Source: Selenomonadaceae bacterium UBA2897
GTDB lineage: Bacteria; Bacillota; Negativicutes; Selenomonadales; Selenomonadaceae
Assembly (NCBI GenBank): GCA_002350105.1
Contig: DEDT01000010.1
Location: 6,533 to 70,532, forward strand
DNA length: 64,000 nt
Direction of reading: 5' to 3'
Shown: positions 47,346 to 58,743 of the stretch, one piece after another
How positions within the stretch are numbered: position 1 is the stretch's first letter
Layout: the number at the start of each line of letters is the position of its first letter
Notes under the pieces: model-generated
Told to the model about the DNA's origin: nothing
Databases searched by the model: none
Seen by the model: the letters and a program-made list of their open reading frames with translations, nothing else
Translations under genes and position numbers: made by a program

Positions 47346-48221
47346 ATGATTGCATTCAACACGCTGGCGGAGCTCTTCTCCCTGGCAGAGGAAAAGGAGC
47401 TGCCGCTCAGCGAAATCGTCATTGCACGGGAGATGCACGACAGCCAGCAGCCGCGCGAGGCCGTATGGCAGGCGATGACGGCCAACTGGCAGGTGATGTG
47501 CGCCGCCATCGAGCGCGGCATTGTCAATGAGGAAAAATCCCTCAGCGGTCTCACGGGCGGTGATGCGAAGAAGCTATACGCCTTTGGCGGCAAGGGGTAT
47601 CTCGGCGAGCAGGCCCTGCTGGCAGCGGCCTATGCCGTGGGCATCAGCGAGGTCAACGCAGTCATGGGACGCATCGTGGCCTGCCCGACGGCCGGCTCCT
47701 GCGGCATCGTGCCCGCCGCGCTCTACGCAGCACAGCAGCAGAAAGAATATGATGCTGAGCAGATTATCGCCGCGCTCTTTACGGCGGCGGGCATCGGCAT
47801 GGTCATCGACCAGAACGCGAGTATCGCGGGCGCGGAGGGCGGCTGTCAGGCCGAGTGTGGCACGGCGGCGGGCATGGCGGCCGGTGCCCTTGTGGAGCTG
47901 GCGGGCGGCACGCCGCAGCAGGTGGGCGACGCCGTGGCTCTCGCCATCAAGAATCTTTTGGGACTGGTCTGCGACCCGGTGGCGGGGCTCGTGGAAGTGC
48001 CCTGCGTCAAGCGCAACGGCTTCGCGACCATGGTGGCATTGACGGCGGCCGATATGAGCCTCGCGGGCGTGCAGTCCGTCATCCCCGTCGATGAAGTCAT
48101 CGCCGCCATGGCTCAGATCGGCCATATGCTGCCCCATGCCCTGCGTGAGACGAGCGAGGCGGGCCTCGCGGTCACGCCGACGGCCGAGCGCCTGACGCGT
48201 AAGATTTATCCTGATGCGTGA
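47346..48221 (+). CDS. sdaAA: L-serine dehydratase, iron-sulfur-dependent, alpha subunit
   Basis: A 291-residue catalytic alpha subunit that holds the oxygen-sensitive 4Fe-4S cluster. Conserved pieces are GRIVACPTAGSCGIVPAAL, ASIAGAEGGCQAECGTAAGMAA and NLLGLVCDPVAGLVEVPCVKRN, which supply the cluster cysteines. It forms one operon with sdaAB. Confidence 0.95.
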   Translation: MIAFNTLAELFSLAEEKELPLSEIVIAREMHDSQQPREAVWQAMTANWQVMCAAIERGIVNEEKSLSGLTGGDAKKLYAFGGKGYLGEQALLAAAYAVGISEVNAVMGRIVACPTAGSCGIVPAALYAAQQQKEYDAEQIIAALFTAAGIGMVIDQNASIAGAEGGCQAECGTAAGMAAGALVELAGGTPQQVGDAVALAIKNLLGLVCDPVAGLVEVPCVKRNGFATMVALTAADMSLAGVQSVIPVDEVIAAMAQIGHMLPHALRETSEAGLAVTPTAERLTRKIYPDA

Positions 48222-48352
48222 GCAATAGGCAACTTATTATGAAATCCTTAAACTTTTTTATAGCATGAATGCATGAAATGTTGTACAATAACTAGTGTAT
48301 ACGGACGCTGGTATGTGCCGGCGCGAAAAAGCGAACGGGAGGAATTTATCTC

Positions 48353-48919
48353 ATGAAAAAGCTTTTCCAAATCATGCTCGTTGCCTGCCTGATGGTGCTC
48401 GGCACGCAGGCGGCTTTTGCCAATTCGGACAAGGCAACGGTCCAGGAGGGGGCTGACCTCACGGCGGTGCGCAGCATGGCTGTGGCTTCGCCGCTCTACA
48501 TGCAGGTAGACGAAACGGCACCGGATAAGGCGATGCTGACGAAGATCCTTTATGATGCCAGCCATGTGGCGACGAAGTACACGGTCGTTTCCTACGATAC
48601 GATGGCGCGCCACCTGAAGGATGACAAGAAGATCGACCTCGCGGGCATGGGACGCCATCAGGCGGCAAAGGCCTTCAAGGATAATCTGGCGGGCTATGCC
48701 GACAGCTATGTCGTGCTCACGGTGGCCAATAACAGCAAGGTCATTTTCTTCTTTGATGTCTACAAGACGGGTACGAACCAGCTGCTGTTTTCCTATCAGA
48801 TTCAGGCCAACAGCTCGGAGAAGAACACGGTCGTCGGTTATACGACGTTGTGCGAGCAATTCTACAAGCACTACGAGCGCGCCCTGACGGCTCAGGAAAA
48901 ACAAACGAAAAAGAAATAA
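48353..48919 (+). CDS. Hypothetical secreted protein, 188 residues
   Basis: A clear signal peptide (KKLFQIMLVACLMVLGTQAAFA) precedes a mature domain of about 165 residues with VRSMAVASPLYMQV, KYTVVSYDTMARHL and DSYVVLTVANNSKVIFFFDVY. This strand pattern resembles periplasmic or lipoprotein domains found in Selenomonadales, but I cannot name the family. AGGAGGAA-type ribosome site (GGGAGGAA) lies before the ATG. A TACAAT at 48284-48289 may be its -10. A strong terminator follows. Confidence 0.75.
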   Translation: MKKLFQIMLVACLMVLGTQAAFANSDKATVQEGADLTAVRSMAVASPLYMQVDETAPDKAMLTKILYDASHVATKYTVVSYDTMARHLKDDKKIDLAGMGRHQAAKAFKDNLAGYADSYVVLTVANNSKVIFFFDVYKTGTNQLLFSYQIQANSSEKNTVVGYTTLCEQFYKHYERALTAQEKQTKKK

Positions 48920-48920
48920 G

Positions 48921-48966
48921 AAAAAACTGCTGCCGGAGGCTCATGCCTCTGGTCAGCAGTTTTTTT
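48921..48966. terminator. Bidirectional terminator
   Basis: AAAAAACTGCTG and CAGCAGTTTTTT form the outer stem with an inner GAGGC/GCCTC hairpin, between convergent genes. Confidence 0.9.
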
Positions 48967-48979
48967 GTACCCGTATGGC

Positions 48980-49813
48980 CTAGCGCGCGAAACTCAAGGG
49001 CTTGATCTTGGCATCTTCCGCCATCTGCTCGTCGATATAGCCGTTTTTGGCCATGGCGTCGAGCACGACCATCTGGCGTTTCTTGGCTGCGATGAAGTCG
49101 ACGTAGGGGGAGTAGAGGGAAGGGGCGTTCGGCAGGCCCGCGAGCATGGCGCTCTCCGGCAGGATGAGGTCGGCTGGCTTTTTGCCGAAATACCCCTGGC
49201 TGGCCGGGCCGATGCCGTAGAAGTTTGAGCCGTAATAAATCGTGTTGAGGTAGAGCTCGAGGATCTCGTCCTTGCTGTAGTTGGCCTCGATATCGAGGGC
49301 CAGCAGCAGTTCCTCGCCCTTGCGGCCCCAGGAGCGCTCGTGGGAGAGGAAGAGGTTCTTCACGAGCTGCTGGGTGATGGTGCTCGCGCCTTCCTCGATC
49401 TGGCCGTACTGGATATTCACGAGTGCCGCGCGGGCGATGCCCGTGGGGTCGAAGCCGTGATGGCTGTAGAAGCGGTTGTCTTCGACGGCGACCACGGCCT
49501 GCTGCAGGGAATCCGGGATTTCGCTGAGCGGTACGTAGTCGTCGCGCTGCACGCGCGCATTGACGGCGCGGCGGATGAAGAGAAAGCGGCTCAGGCGGTC
49601 GCTCCAGCGCATGACCTGCGGCTCGCCGCTTTCCTGAATGGCGGGCGGCTCGTAGGAGAGCTGGGGCAGGAAGTCGCCGAAGTTCTGCCAGGTGCGCGGG
49701 TGCAGCACCCAGATGCCGCCGGACAGGAAAAAGGCGATGAAGAAGACCAGCATGAGGGTGAAGAGGAAGCGCAATACGCGATTGCGAATCCTGCGTTTCT
49801 TGGTTTTTCGCAT
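48980..49813 (-). CDS. Peptidoglycan glycosyltransferase, GT51 family (monofunctional)
   Basis: A 277-residue membrane-anchored transglycosylase that polymerises lipid II. A basic N-terminus and one membrane helix (FLFTLMLVFFIAFFLSGGIWV) precede the GT51 domain with the catalytic Glu in AVVAVEDNRFYSHHGFD, EEGASTITQQLVKNLFL, and the second Glu motif KDEILELYLNTIYYG. There is no transpeptidase domain, so it resembles MtgA or a shortened PBP1. The start MRKTKKRR is chosen because the extra upstream residues are not protein-like and overlap the promoter side. Confidence 0.9.
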   Translation of the reverse strand: MRKTKKRRIRNRVLRFLFTLMLVFFIAFFLSGGIWVLHPRTWQNFGDFLPQLSYEPPAIQESGEPQVMRWSDRLSRFLFIRRAVNARVQRDDYVPLSEIPDSLQQAVVAVEDNRFYSHHGFDPTGIARAALVNIQYGQIEEGASTITQQLVKNLFLSHERSWGRKGEELLLALDIEANYSKDEILELYLNTIYYGSNFYGIGPASQGYFGKKPADLILPESAMLAGLPNAPSLYSPYVDFIAAKKRQMVVLDAMAKNGYIDEQMAEDAKIKPLSFAR

Positions 49814-49852
49814 GATGTTGCTTGTAGCTCCTATTCGTATTGTCTGGCTACC

Positions 49853-49861
49853 ATTATAGCA
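49853..49861 (-). promoter_or_regulatory. Extended -10 promoter of the GT51 gene
   Basis: Minus strand reads TGCTATAAT with TATAAT at 49853-49858. A weak TTTAGG lies 17 bases upstream. It diverges from the argC promoter. Confidence 0.6.
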
Positions 49862-49884
49862 CTGCAATTAATTTTCCTAAAGTG

Positions 49885-49920
49885 TTGCAAAATTATACAT
49901 GCATGATGTATAATTATAAA
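49885..49920 (+). promoter_or_regulatory. argC promoter with overlapping palindrome (candidate ArgR site)
   Basis: TTGCAA (49885-49890), 18-base spacer, TATAAT (49909-49914). The inverted repeat ATTATACAT-GCATG-ATGTATAAT covers the spacer and -10, and TGTATAATTATAAA resembles the AT-rich Arg box of ArgR. Control by arginine is the expected reading but is inferred. Confidence 0.6.
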
Positions 49921-49957
49921 CAAAATTTTTCCACAGAAGCCTTGAGGGGGCATATTT

Positions 49958-50992
49958 ATGAAAGTAAGTGTCATCGGTGCTACTGGCTATGCCGGTGCCG
50001 AGCTGCTGCGTCTGCTCTACGGTCATCCGCAGGCAGAGGTGGTGCATATCACGTCCGAAAGCCATACGGGCGAGCGCATTGATACCATGTATCCGCATCT
50101 GCGCGGGCTCTACGGCCTCACGCTGGAGAGCATGAAGGACATCGAGGCCATCGGCCGCGACAGCGACTTCATCTTCATCGGCCTGCCACACGGCCATGCC
50201 ATGGCCGTGGGCAAGGCACTGGAAAAGCTGCCCGTGCGTATCATCGACCTCGGCGCGGATTACCGCTTCGCCGATACTGACGTCTACGAGGCCTGGTACC
50301 ACGTGCCGCATACGCACAAGGATGCGCCGCGCGTCTACGGTCTCGCGGAGCTCTATCGCGATGACATCAGGGATGCGAAAATCATCGGCAACGCGGGCTG
50401 TTTCACGACAGCCAGCATCCTCGCACTGGCACCGTTGGCGAAGGAGCACCTCATCGATGTCAATACCATCATCGTCGACGCGAAGTCCGGTGTCTCGGGT
50501 GCGGGCCGCAAGCCGAATCAGGGCAACCATTTCCCAGAGCTCTACGATAATTTCAAGGCATACAAGGTGGCGACGCACCGCCATACACCGGAGATCGAGC
50601 AGGCCGTAGAGGGCCTCTCGGGTGAGAAGACGGTCATCAACTTCACGCCGCACCTCGTTCCCATGAGCCGCGGTATCCTCGCGACCTGCTATGCCACGCT
50701 GAAGGATGGTGTAATGCCGGAGCAGGTCGATGCGGCCTACGAAAAGCTCTACGGCAGTGAGCATTTTATCCGCCTGCTCGGCCGGGGGGGCTATCCCGAG
50801 ACGAAGTATGTGCGCGGCTCGAATTTCTGCGATATCGCGTGGCATATCGATCCGCGCACCCAGCGCGTGATTGCGCTCTCGGCCATCGACAACCTCGTCA
50901 AAGGCGCCGCCGGCCAGGCCGTGCAGAACTTCAACATCGCCTGCGGCTTCGACGAGAAGCTGGGGCTTGATTTCACCCCGATTTACCCCTGA
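49958..50992 (+). CDS. argC: N-acetyl-gamma-glutamyl-phosphate reductase
   Basis: A 344-residue ArgC, third step of arginine synthesis (NADPH reduction of N-acetylglutamyl phosphate). It has the Rossmann start VSVIGATGYAGAELLRLL, the catalytic-Cys region GNAGCFTTAS, and KSGVSGAGRKPN. First gene of argCJBD, preceded by a promoter with a likely Arg box. Length is typical. Confidence 0.96.
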   Translation: MKVSVIGATGYAGAELLRLLYGHPQAEVVHITSESHTGERIDTMYPHLRGLYGLTLESMKDIEAIGRDSDFIFIGLPHGHAMAVGKALEKLPVRIIDLGADYRFADTDVYEAWYHVPHTHKDAPRVYGLAELYRDDIRDAKIIGNAGCFTTASILALAPLAKEHLIDVNTIIVDAKSGVSGAGRKPNQGNHFPELYDNFKAYKVATHRHTPEIEQAVEGLSGEKTVINFTPHLVPMSRGILATCYATLKDGVMPEQVDAAYEKLYGSEHFIRLLGRGGYPETKYVRGSNFCDIAWHIDPRTQRVIALSAIDNLVKGAAGQAVQNFNIACGFDEKLGLDFTPIYP

Positions 50993-51038
50993 CCCATTCT
51001 TTGGGTCATCTCGATGATTTATCACAGGAGGACTTTAT

Positions 51039-52250
51039 ATGTTCAATGAAGCAGAAGCCAAGGCGGGCGTGACGTTCCCGCAGGGATTCAAGGCTGCCGG
51101 TGTCAAGGCCGGCATCAAGAAGAGCGGCAACCTCGACGTGGCCGTCATCTACACGGAAAAAGAGGCCGCCGTAGCCGGCACCTTCACGCAGAACGCCGTA
51201 GCGGCCGCGCCGGTCTTTGCCTCGAAGCGCGTCGTCGCCACGGGCACGGCACATGCCATCGCCGCCAATGCGGGCTGCGCCAACGCCTGCACAGGTGAGC
51301 AGGGCGACAAGGATGCGGCGGCTATGCAGGAAATCACGGCTAAGGCACTGGGCTGCCAGCCAGACGATGTCATCGTGGCTTCCACGGGCGTCATCGGCGT
51401 GACGCTGCCTATGGATAAGATGAAGGCTGGCCTCGAGGATGCCGTCAGCAAGCTCTCGGCAGACGGCAGCGTGGACGCGGGCAACGCGATCATCACGACG
51501 GATACCTATTCTAAGGCCGGTTCCACGGAGTTCGAGCTGGGCGGCAAAAAGGTGCGTCTCGGCTTTATCGCCAAGGGGTCTGGCATGATTCAGCCGAATA
51601 TGGCGACGATGCTCTGCTTCATCACGACCGATGCCGCCATCGCACAGCCGCTGCTGCAGAAGGCCCTCTCCGAGGTCGTGGGCGTGACCTTCAACATGAT
51701 TTCCGTCGACGGCGACATGAGTACGAACGACATGGTCGTCGTACTCGCGAACGGCGCGGCCGGCAACGCGGAGATCACGGGCGAAGATGCGGACTACGAG
51801 AAATTCAAGGCCGTGCTGCTGGAGCTCTGCACGGGCATTGCCCAGCGCATCGCGGCCGACGGCGAGGGCGCGACGAAGTTTCTCACCGTGCATGTGACGG
51901 GCACGAAGACCTATGACGATGCAAAGACCATCGCCTTCAGCGTCGCCAAGAGCCCGCTCGTGAAGACGGCGTTCTTCGGCGAAGATCCGAACTGGGGCCG
52001 TGTCATCTGCGCCGTTGGCTATGCGGGCGTGCCCATGGATCCGCAGACGACGGTCGTGAAGTTCGGCGGTATTCCGGTCTATGCGCGTGGCGTAGGCGCA
52101 GACTGTGACGAAGAGGCGCTGCGCAAGGTCATGGAAGCGCACGACATCGTCATCGACATCGATATGGGCGCAGGCGAGGAGGAAGCCACGGTCTGGACCT
52201 GTGATTTCTCTTACGAGTACGTGAAGATCAACGGCGAGTATCACACCTGA
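51039..52250 (+). CDS. argJ: Bifunctional ornithine acetyltransferase / N-acetylglutamate synthase
   Basis: A 403-residue ArgJ, which recycles the acetyl group from N-acetylornithine to glutamate and can also use acetyl-CoA. The self-cleavage threonine is in KGSGMIQPNMATML, and the ASTGVIG and DPNWGRV motifs are present. Its presence explains the lack of argA and argE in the cluster. Starts 46 bases after argC with AGGAGG upstream. Confidence 0.96.
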   Translation: MFNEAEAKAGVTFPQGFKAAGVKAGIKKSGNLDVAVIYTEKEAAVAGTFTQNAVAAAPVFASKRVVATGTAHAIAANAGCANACTGEQGDKDAAAMQEITAKALGCQPDDVIVASTGVIGVTLPMDKMKAGLEDAVSKLSADGSVDAGNAIITTDTYSKAGSTEFELGGKKVRLGFIAKGSGMIQPNMATMLCFITTDAAIAQPLLQKALSEVVGVTFNMISVDGDMSTNDMVVVLANGAAGNAEITGEDADYEKFKAVLLELCTGIAQRIAADGEGATKFLTVHVTGTKTYDDAKTIAFSVAKSPLVKTAFFGEDPNWGRVICAVGYAGVPMDPQTTVVKFGGIPVYARGVGADCDEEALRKVMEAHDIVIDIDMGAGEEEATVWTCDFSYEYVKINGEYHT

Positions 52251-52265
52251 TGGGAGGCTCCGTTT

Positions 52266-53150
52266 ATGTTTTCTGCGAAAGATAAAGCGGCCATCCTCGT
52301 CGAGGCGCTGCCCTATATCCAGGAATTCTATGGCAAGACCATCGTCGTGAAGTATGGCGGCAACGCCATGGTGAACGATGAGCTCAAGGAAATGGTCATG
52401 CAGGATATCGCGCTGATGAAGTACGTGGGTATCCGCCCCGTCATCGTGCATGGCGGCGGCCCGGAGATCACAAGCTTCCTGCATATGGTGGGCAAGAAGT
52501 CCGATTTCGTGGCGGGGCTGCGCGTAACGGACGCGGAGACAGTGGAAATCGCCGAAATGGTGCTCGATGGCAAGGTAAACTCTGCCATCGTTAACCTGCT
52601 CAACCAGCGTGGTGTGCGCGCCGTCGGCCTTTCCGGCAAGGACGCGGGCCTCATCAAGGCGCACAAGAAGCTAGCAACGGTATATGAGGGCGATGAGGTG
52701 CAGAAAGTCGATATCGGCTACGTCGGCACGGTGGAAGAGGTCAATACCGGCCTGCTGGAAGACCTGATCGAGAACGACTACGTGCCCATCATCGCGCCAA
52801 TCGGTGTGGGTGAGCAAGGCGAGAGCTACAACATCAATGCCGACTACGTGGCGGCGGAGATCGCCGGCGCCCTGGAGGCAGAGAAACTGCTGCTGCTCAC
52901 GGATGTCGAAGGCATCTACAAGGATTTCCATGATAAATCGTCCTTTATCTCCAGCCTGCACGCAGGCGAGGCGCGGGAATACATCAAGTCCGGCATCATC
53001 GCAGGCGGTATGATCCCGAAGGTCGAGGCCTGCCTCAAGGCCCTGGAGCAGGGGGCGGGCAAGACGCATATCATCGACGGCCGCCTGCCCCATTCCATCA
53101 TTCTCGAGCTCTTCACCCCGACCGGTATCGGCACGCAGGTCATTCGTTAG
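52266..53150 (+). CDS. argB: Acetylglutamate kinase
   Basis: A 294-residue amino-acid kinase: VVKYGGNAM, VIVHGGGPEI, and the C-terminal GGMIPKVEACLKAL. It phosphorylates N-acetylglutamate. The N-terminal helix plus the overall length match the arginine-sensitive hexameric type, so feedback inhibition is likely. Starts 15 bases after argJ. Confidence 0.96.
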   Translation: MFSAKDKAAILVEALPYIQEFYGKTIVVKYGGNAMVNDELKEMVMQDIALMKYVGIRPVIVHGGGPEITSFLHMVGKKSDFVAGLRVTDAETVEIAEMVLDGKVNSAIVNLLNQRGVRAVGLSGKDAGLIKAHKKLATVYEGDEVQKVDIGYVGTVEEVNTGLLEDLIENDYVPIIAPIGVGEQGESYNINADYVAAEIAGALEAEKLLLLTDVEGIYKDFHDKSSFISSLHAGEAREYIKSGIIAGGMIPKVEACLKALEQGAGKTHIIDGRLPHSIILELFTPTGIGTQVIR

Positions 53151-53177
53151 CCATTCATTAAAAGGCAGGTAAATAGC

Positions 53178-54374
<1,197 letters not shown>

Positions 54375-54442
54375 GTGTGTATGTTCGAGGCGGAAAGGGC
54401 AGGAGCGCTGGGACCTGTTTGCGTAGTTCGTGCCTGACGTTC

Positions 54443-54638
54443 GGCGTGGGGACGGGGTGTCTTGCGACTCCGCTCCACAAACGACCCACCACAGGGGTTG
54501 ACGATATCGATTCAACGATTGTTCGGGCAAGCCGCGAACGAGCATTCATCGAGGTCGTTGCCAACGTTTAGCGGGTGGGCCGCCGGCTGCGCCGGTTGCA
54601 GTGTTCCGCTCCGCTGCAAGACACCCCGTCCCCACGCC
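54443..54638 (+). repeat. Structured intergenic repeat, copy C
   Basis: The 23 bp outer stem is perfect (54443-54465 with 54616-54638; its core is GTGGGGACGGGGTGTC). CCCACC (54485-54490) pairs with GGTGGG (54574-54579), GTTCG with CGAAC, and CCGGCTGCGCCGG is the hairpin. CCACAAACGAC and GTGTTCCGCTCCGC are conserved. It lies in the 622-base argD-argF gap. Confidence 0.9.
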
Positions 54639-54680
54639 TTGGGCTCGAGGCCGATATAGGGAGGAATCATCGTAGAGCAG

Positions 54681-54862
54681 GAGGACTGGGGCCTGTTTGT
54701 GTAATGAAGCACCAGTCGGCGCAGCCGACCGGCCCACCCCTCTCTGTTGGCTAACATTTCGATGAAGCATCGTGTCGCGGCCTGCCCGACACAAAGTACG
54801 ATGATGGTCATAGCCTCAGCAGTGGGTCGTTTGCGGAATGGAACAAACAGGCCCCGGTCCTC
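54681..54862 (-). repeat. Structured intergenic repeat, copy D (inverted)
   Basis: Read on the minus strand. The outer stem pairs 54681-54700 with 54843-54862 (GAGGACTGGGGCCTGTTTGT, one G-U). CCCAC/GTGGG, GTGTCG/CGACAC and GTCGGCTGCGCCGAC are the inner stems, and GCAAACGACCC is conserved. It faces copy C across 42 bases. Confidence 0.85.
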
Positions 54863-54925
54863 CGGATCGTTACCCTGGACTCTGCATAAAAATAAGAAAA
54901 ATATGTATAAATTTACAGAACCCCC

Positions 54926-54954
54926 TTCACAAACCCGTGCAGGGGTAGTATAAT
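54926..54954 (+). promoter_or_regulatory. Promoter of argFGH
   Basis: TTCACA (54926-54931), 17-base spacer, TATAAT (54949-54954). argF starts 43 bases downstream with AGGAGG at 54984-54989. Confidence 0.72.
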
Positions 54955-54996
54955 ACAACCTAACGACGGAACGACAACACCTTAGGAGGTCTTTGG

Positions 54997-55929
54997 ATGC
55001 TGAAAGGGAAAGATTTATTATCGATTCACGATCTCTCCGTGGACGAGGTAGAGGAGATCCTCAGCCTGGCGAAAGAGTTGAAAGCCATGCAGAAGGCTGG
55101 CGTGGAACACCACCTGCTGGCGGGCAAGACGCTGGGCATGATTTTCGAGAAATCCTCGACGCGCACGCGGGTCTCCTTCGAGACGGGCATGTACCAGCTC
55201 GGCGGGCAGGCTTTGTTCCTCTCGAACCGCGACCTGCAGCTCGGCCGTGGTGAGCCCATCAAGGACACGGCGCGCGTGCTTTCGCGATACCTCGATGGCA
55301 TCATGATCCGCACTTTTGGCCATGACCGCGTGGAGGAGCTTGCGAAATACGCCGATATCCCCGTCATCAATGCGCTGACCGATCTCCTGCATCCCTGCCA
55401 GGTGCTCACCGACCTCCTGACGATTCGCGAGCACAAGGGCAAGAACCTCAAGGGACTCAAGATGGCCTATGTCGGCGATGGCAACAACATGACGAATTCC
55501 TACATGTACGGTGCGGCCAAGACGGGCATGACTTTCGTCGCCGCGACGCCGGCTGACTACAAGCCGGATGCCACGGTTACAAAGAATGCCATCGAGGATG
55601 CGAAGGAGACCGGCGCTTCCATCACGCTCATCGAGGATCCGGTCGAGGCCGTGAAGGATGCGGACATCGTCGTTACCGATACCTGGGCTTCCATGGGGCA
55701 GGAGGCGGAGCACGAGATGCGCAAGAAGATCTTCGCGCCATATCAGGTCAACAAGGAGCTGCTGGCCCATGCGGACAAGCGCGTCATCGTCATGCATTGC
55801 CTGCCGGCCTACCGCGGCGAGGAAATCACGGAAGAGGTCTTCGAGCACTTCGCGCCGGTCATCTTCGACGAGGCGGAGAACCGCCTGCACACGCAGAAGG
55901 CGATCATGGCCCTGCTGATGGGCAATTGA
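54997..55929 (+). CDS. argF: Ornithine carbamoyltransferase
   Basis: A 310-residue OTCase making citrulline. The carbamoyl-phosphate site SSTRTRVSFE, the HPCQ motif within LLHPCQVLTDLL, and the ornithine-site HCLPAYRGEE are all intact. It has its own promoter downstream of the paired repeats and leads argG and argH. Confidence 0.96.
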   Translation: MLKGKDLLSIHDLSVDEVEEILSLAKELKAMQKAGVEHHLLAGKTLGMIFEKSSTRTRVSFETGMYQLGGQALFLSNRDLQLGRGEPIKDTARVLSRYLDGIMIRTFGHDRVEELAKYADIPVINALTDLLHPCQVLTDLLTIREHKGKNLKGLKMAYVGDGNNMTNSYMYGAAKTGMTFVAATPADYKPDATVTKNAIEDAKETGASITLIEDPVEAVKDADIVVTDTWASMGQEAEHEMRKKIFAPYQVNKELLAHADKRVIVMHCLPAYRGEEITEEVFEHFAPVIFDEAENRLHTQKAIMALLMGN

Positions 55930-56027
55930 AATATTTGTCACGCTGAGCAGGATTCAGCCTGTCAATATAGAACTATATATGCTGTGAGTGGTTTTGCTCA
56001 TGTTTAGCAAAAGAAGGAGTATGCGTT

Positions 56028-57245
56028 ATGGCAGAACAGAAAGTCAAGAAAGTCGTCCTGGCCTATTCCGGCGGCCTGGATACGTCCGTCATTATCCCCT
56101 GGCTGAAAGAGAACTATGATGGCTGCGAAGTCATCGCCTGCTGCGCCGATATCGGCCAGGGCGATGAGCTCGATGTCGTGCATGACAAGGCATTGAAGTC
56201 TGGTGCTTCCAAGGTCTATATCGCCGACCTGAAGAAGGAGTTCCTCGAGGAATACGTCTGGCCAACGCTGCAGGCTGATGCCGTCTATGAGGGCAAATAC
56301 CTGCTGGGCACGTCCTTTGCCCGCCCGCTCATCGCGAAGAAGCTCGTCGAAGTGGCGAAGAAAGAAGGCGCGGATGCCATTGCGCATGGTGCTACGGGCA
56401 AGGGCAACGATCAGGTGCGTTTCGAGCTGACGGTAAAGGCACTGGCGCCGAACATCACGATTATCGCGCCGTGGCGTGAGTGGGAGCTCGATTCCCGTAC
56501 GTCGGAGATCGAGTATGCCAAGAAGCACGACATCCCCATTTCCTCGGGCGCGAAGGTCTACTCCATGGACCGCAACATCTGGCATCTGTCCCACGAGGGC
56601 TCCGACCTCGAGGATCCGGCCAACGAGCCGAAGAACAGCATGTTCCTCATCTCCAAGGCACCAGAGGATGCACCGGACAAGCCGGAGTATGTGACGGTGG
56701 AGTTCGACAAGGGCACGCCGGTCGCCGTGAATGGTGAGAAACTCGGCGCAGTCGAGCTGCTGGAGAAACTGAACGAGATCGGCGCGCGCAACGGCGTGGG
56801 CATCGTCGATCTCTGCGAGAACCGCCTCGTCGGCATGAAGTCCCGCGGTGTCTATGAGAACCCGGGCGGTGCCATCCTTTACTATGCGCACCGTGAGCTT
56901 GAGTATCTCTGCCTCGACCGTGCGACGTTCCATTTCAAACAGCATGTCGCTGTGAAATATGCGGAGCTCGTCTACGACGGCATGTGGTTCTGCCAGCTGC
57001 GCGAGGCGCTGGCGGCCTTCGTTGCGAGCACGCAGCAGACGGTCACGGGCACGGTGAAACTGAAGCTCTACAAGGGCAACATCATCTCCGCCGGCTCCAA
57101 GAGCCCGTATTCGCTCTACAGCCAGGAGTATGTGACCTTCGAGCACGACGATGTCTACAACCAGGCTGACGCCACGGGCTTCATCAACCTCTTCGGCCTG
57201 CCGCTGAAGGTACGTGCACTCATGCAGGAGAAGACGGGCAAATGA
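56028..57245 (+). CDS. argG: Argininosuccinate synthase
   Basis: A 405-residue synthase joining citrulline and aspartate with ATP. The P-loop [11 protein letters not shown] opens the protein, followed by [14 protein letters not shown] and the [12 protein letters not shown] region. A good GAAGGAG site precedes the ATG. The stop overlaps argH by four bases. Confidence 0.97.
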   Translation: MAEQKVKKVVLAYSGGLDTSVIIPWLKENYDGCEVIACCADIGQGDELDVVHDKALKSGASKVYIADLKKEFLEEYVWPTLQADAVYEGKYLLGTSFARPLIAKKLVEVAKKEGADAIAHGATGKGNDQVRFELTVKALAPNITIIAPWREWELDSRTSEIEYAKKHDIPISSGAKVYSMDRNIWHLSHEGSDLEDPANEPKNSMFLISKAPEDAPDKPEYVTVEFDKGTPVAVNGEKLGAVELLEKLNEIGARNGVGIVDLCENRLVGMKSRGVYENPGGAILYYAHRELEYLCLDRATFHFKQHVAVKYAELVYDGMWFCQLREALAAFVASTQQTVTGTVKLKLYKGNIISAGSKSPYSLYSQEYVTFEHDDVYNQADATGFINLFGLPLKVRALMQEKTGK

Positions 57246-58669
57246 GCAAAGCGATGTGGGGAGGCCGCTTCACGAAGAGCACCGATGAGATGATCAACGA
57301 GTTCCAGGCCTCCATCGGTTTTGACAAGCGCATGTACCACGAGGATATCGCGGGCTCCATCGCCCACGCGACGATGCTCGCGAAGTGCGGCATCATCAGC
57401 GCGGCGGACAAGGATAAGATTGTCGCGGGCCTCAGGGATATCCTGCAGGAAATCGAGGCGGGCAAGTTCGACTTTTCCGTGGACCTCGAAGATATCCATA
57501 TGAATATCGAGAAGCGGCTCACGGAGGCCATCGGCGAGGCGGGCGGCCGCCTGCATACGGCGCGCAGCCGCAACGATCAGGTGGCGCTGGACACGCATAT
57601 GTATGTGCGCAAGGAAGTCGTGGCCGTGCAGAAGGAAATCCTCAATCTGCAGCAGGCACTCGTCGAGGCCGCGACGAAGTACGCGGACGTCATCATGCCG
57701 GGCTATACGCATCTGCAGCGGGCACAGCCGATTACCTTCGGCCATCATCTGCTGGCGTATTTCTGCATGCTCTCGCGCGACTTCGCCCGCTTCCAGGGCG
57801 TCTATGAGCGCTGCGATATCATGCCGCTGGGCGCGGGCGCGCTCGCGGGCACGACGTTCCCCATCGACCGGCAGTTCGTGCAGCAGCAGCTCCATTTCGA
57901 GCATATCTACAACAACAGCCTCGATGCGGTGAGCGACCGCGACTATATCCTCGAGTTCCTCAGCGCAGCCAGCATCCTCATGGTGCATCTCTCGCGTCTC
58001 AGCGAGGAGACCATCCTCTGGTGCACGCGCGAGTTCCATTTCGTGGAGCTCGATGATGCGCACTGCACGGGCTCCTCGATGATGCCGCAGAAGAAGAACC
58101 CGGATGTCTCCGAGCTCGTGCGCGGAAAGACAGGCCGCGTGGTCGGCCATCTCATGGCCATGCTCACCACGGTCAAGGGCCTGCCGCTCGCCTACAACAA
58201 GGATTTGCAGGAGGACAAGGAAGGCATCTTTGACGCCATCGACACGGTGAAGTTCAGCCTCGCCGTCTACGCGCAGATTATCCGCGGCATGAAAGTGCGC
58301 GAGGAAGTCATGAAGCGAGCGGTGACAGAGGACTTCTCCAACGCCACGGACCTCGCGGATTATCTCGTGAAGAAGGGCATGCCTTTCCGCGAGGCGCACG
58401 CCGTCTCCGGCCAGGCCGTGCACGACTGCATCGAAAAGGGCATCTACCTCAAGGACATGAGCCTCGAGGACTTTCAGAAGCTCTCGCCGCTCTTCGGCCC
58501 CGACATCAAGGAGGCCATCGCGCCGGAGACCTGCGTGAAAAACCGCAACTCCTTCGGCGGCACGAGCTACGCCCAGGTGGCCCTGCAGCTCCAGGCAGCC
58601 CAGGAACTCCTGGCCAGCGAGCAAAAAGCGCACGACGCCGTTGCCGCGAAGCAAGTACAGGTGGACTGA
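57242..58669 (+). CDS. argH: Argininosuccinate lyase
   Basis: A 475-residue fumarase-superfamily lyase releasing arginine and fumarate. Conserved are [32 protein letters not shown] and the mobile-loop signature [12 protein letters not shown] with its catalytic Ser. Translationally coupled to argG through ATGA. Confidence 0.97.
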   Translation: MSKAMWGGRFTKSTDEMINEFQASIGFDKRMYHEDIAGSIAHATMLAKCGIISAADKDKIVAGLRDILQEIEAGKFDFSVDLEDIHMNIEKRLTEAIGEAGGRLHTARSRNDQVALDTHMYVRKEVVAVQKEILNLQQALVEAATKYADVIMPGYTHLQRAQPITFGHHLLAYFCMLSRDFARFQGVYERCDIMPLGAGALAGTTFPIDRQFVQQQLHFEHIYNNSLDAVSDRDYILEFLSAASILMVHLSRLSEETILWCTREFHFVELDDAHCTGSSMMPQKKNPDVSELVRGKTGRVVGHLMAMLTTVKGLPLAYNKDLQEDKEGIFDAIDTVKFSLAVYAQIIRGMKVREEVMKRAVTEDFSNATDLADYLVKKGMPFREAHAVSGQAVHDCIEKGIYLKDMSLEDFQKLSPLFGPDIKEAIAPETCVKNRNSFGGTSYAQVALQLQAAQELLASEQKAHDAVAAKQVQVD

Positions 58670-58743
58670 CCCGCGCGTGAACATCGCATGACAGATAAGA
58701 GCAGCAGGACCTTTCATGAGGACGGCTGAAAACGTCGCAAACA

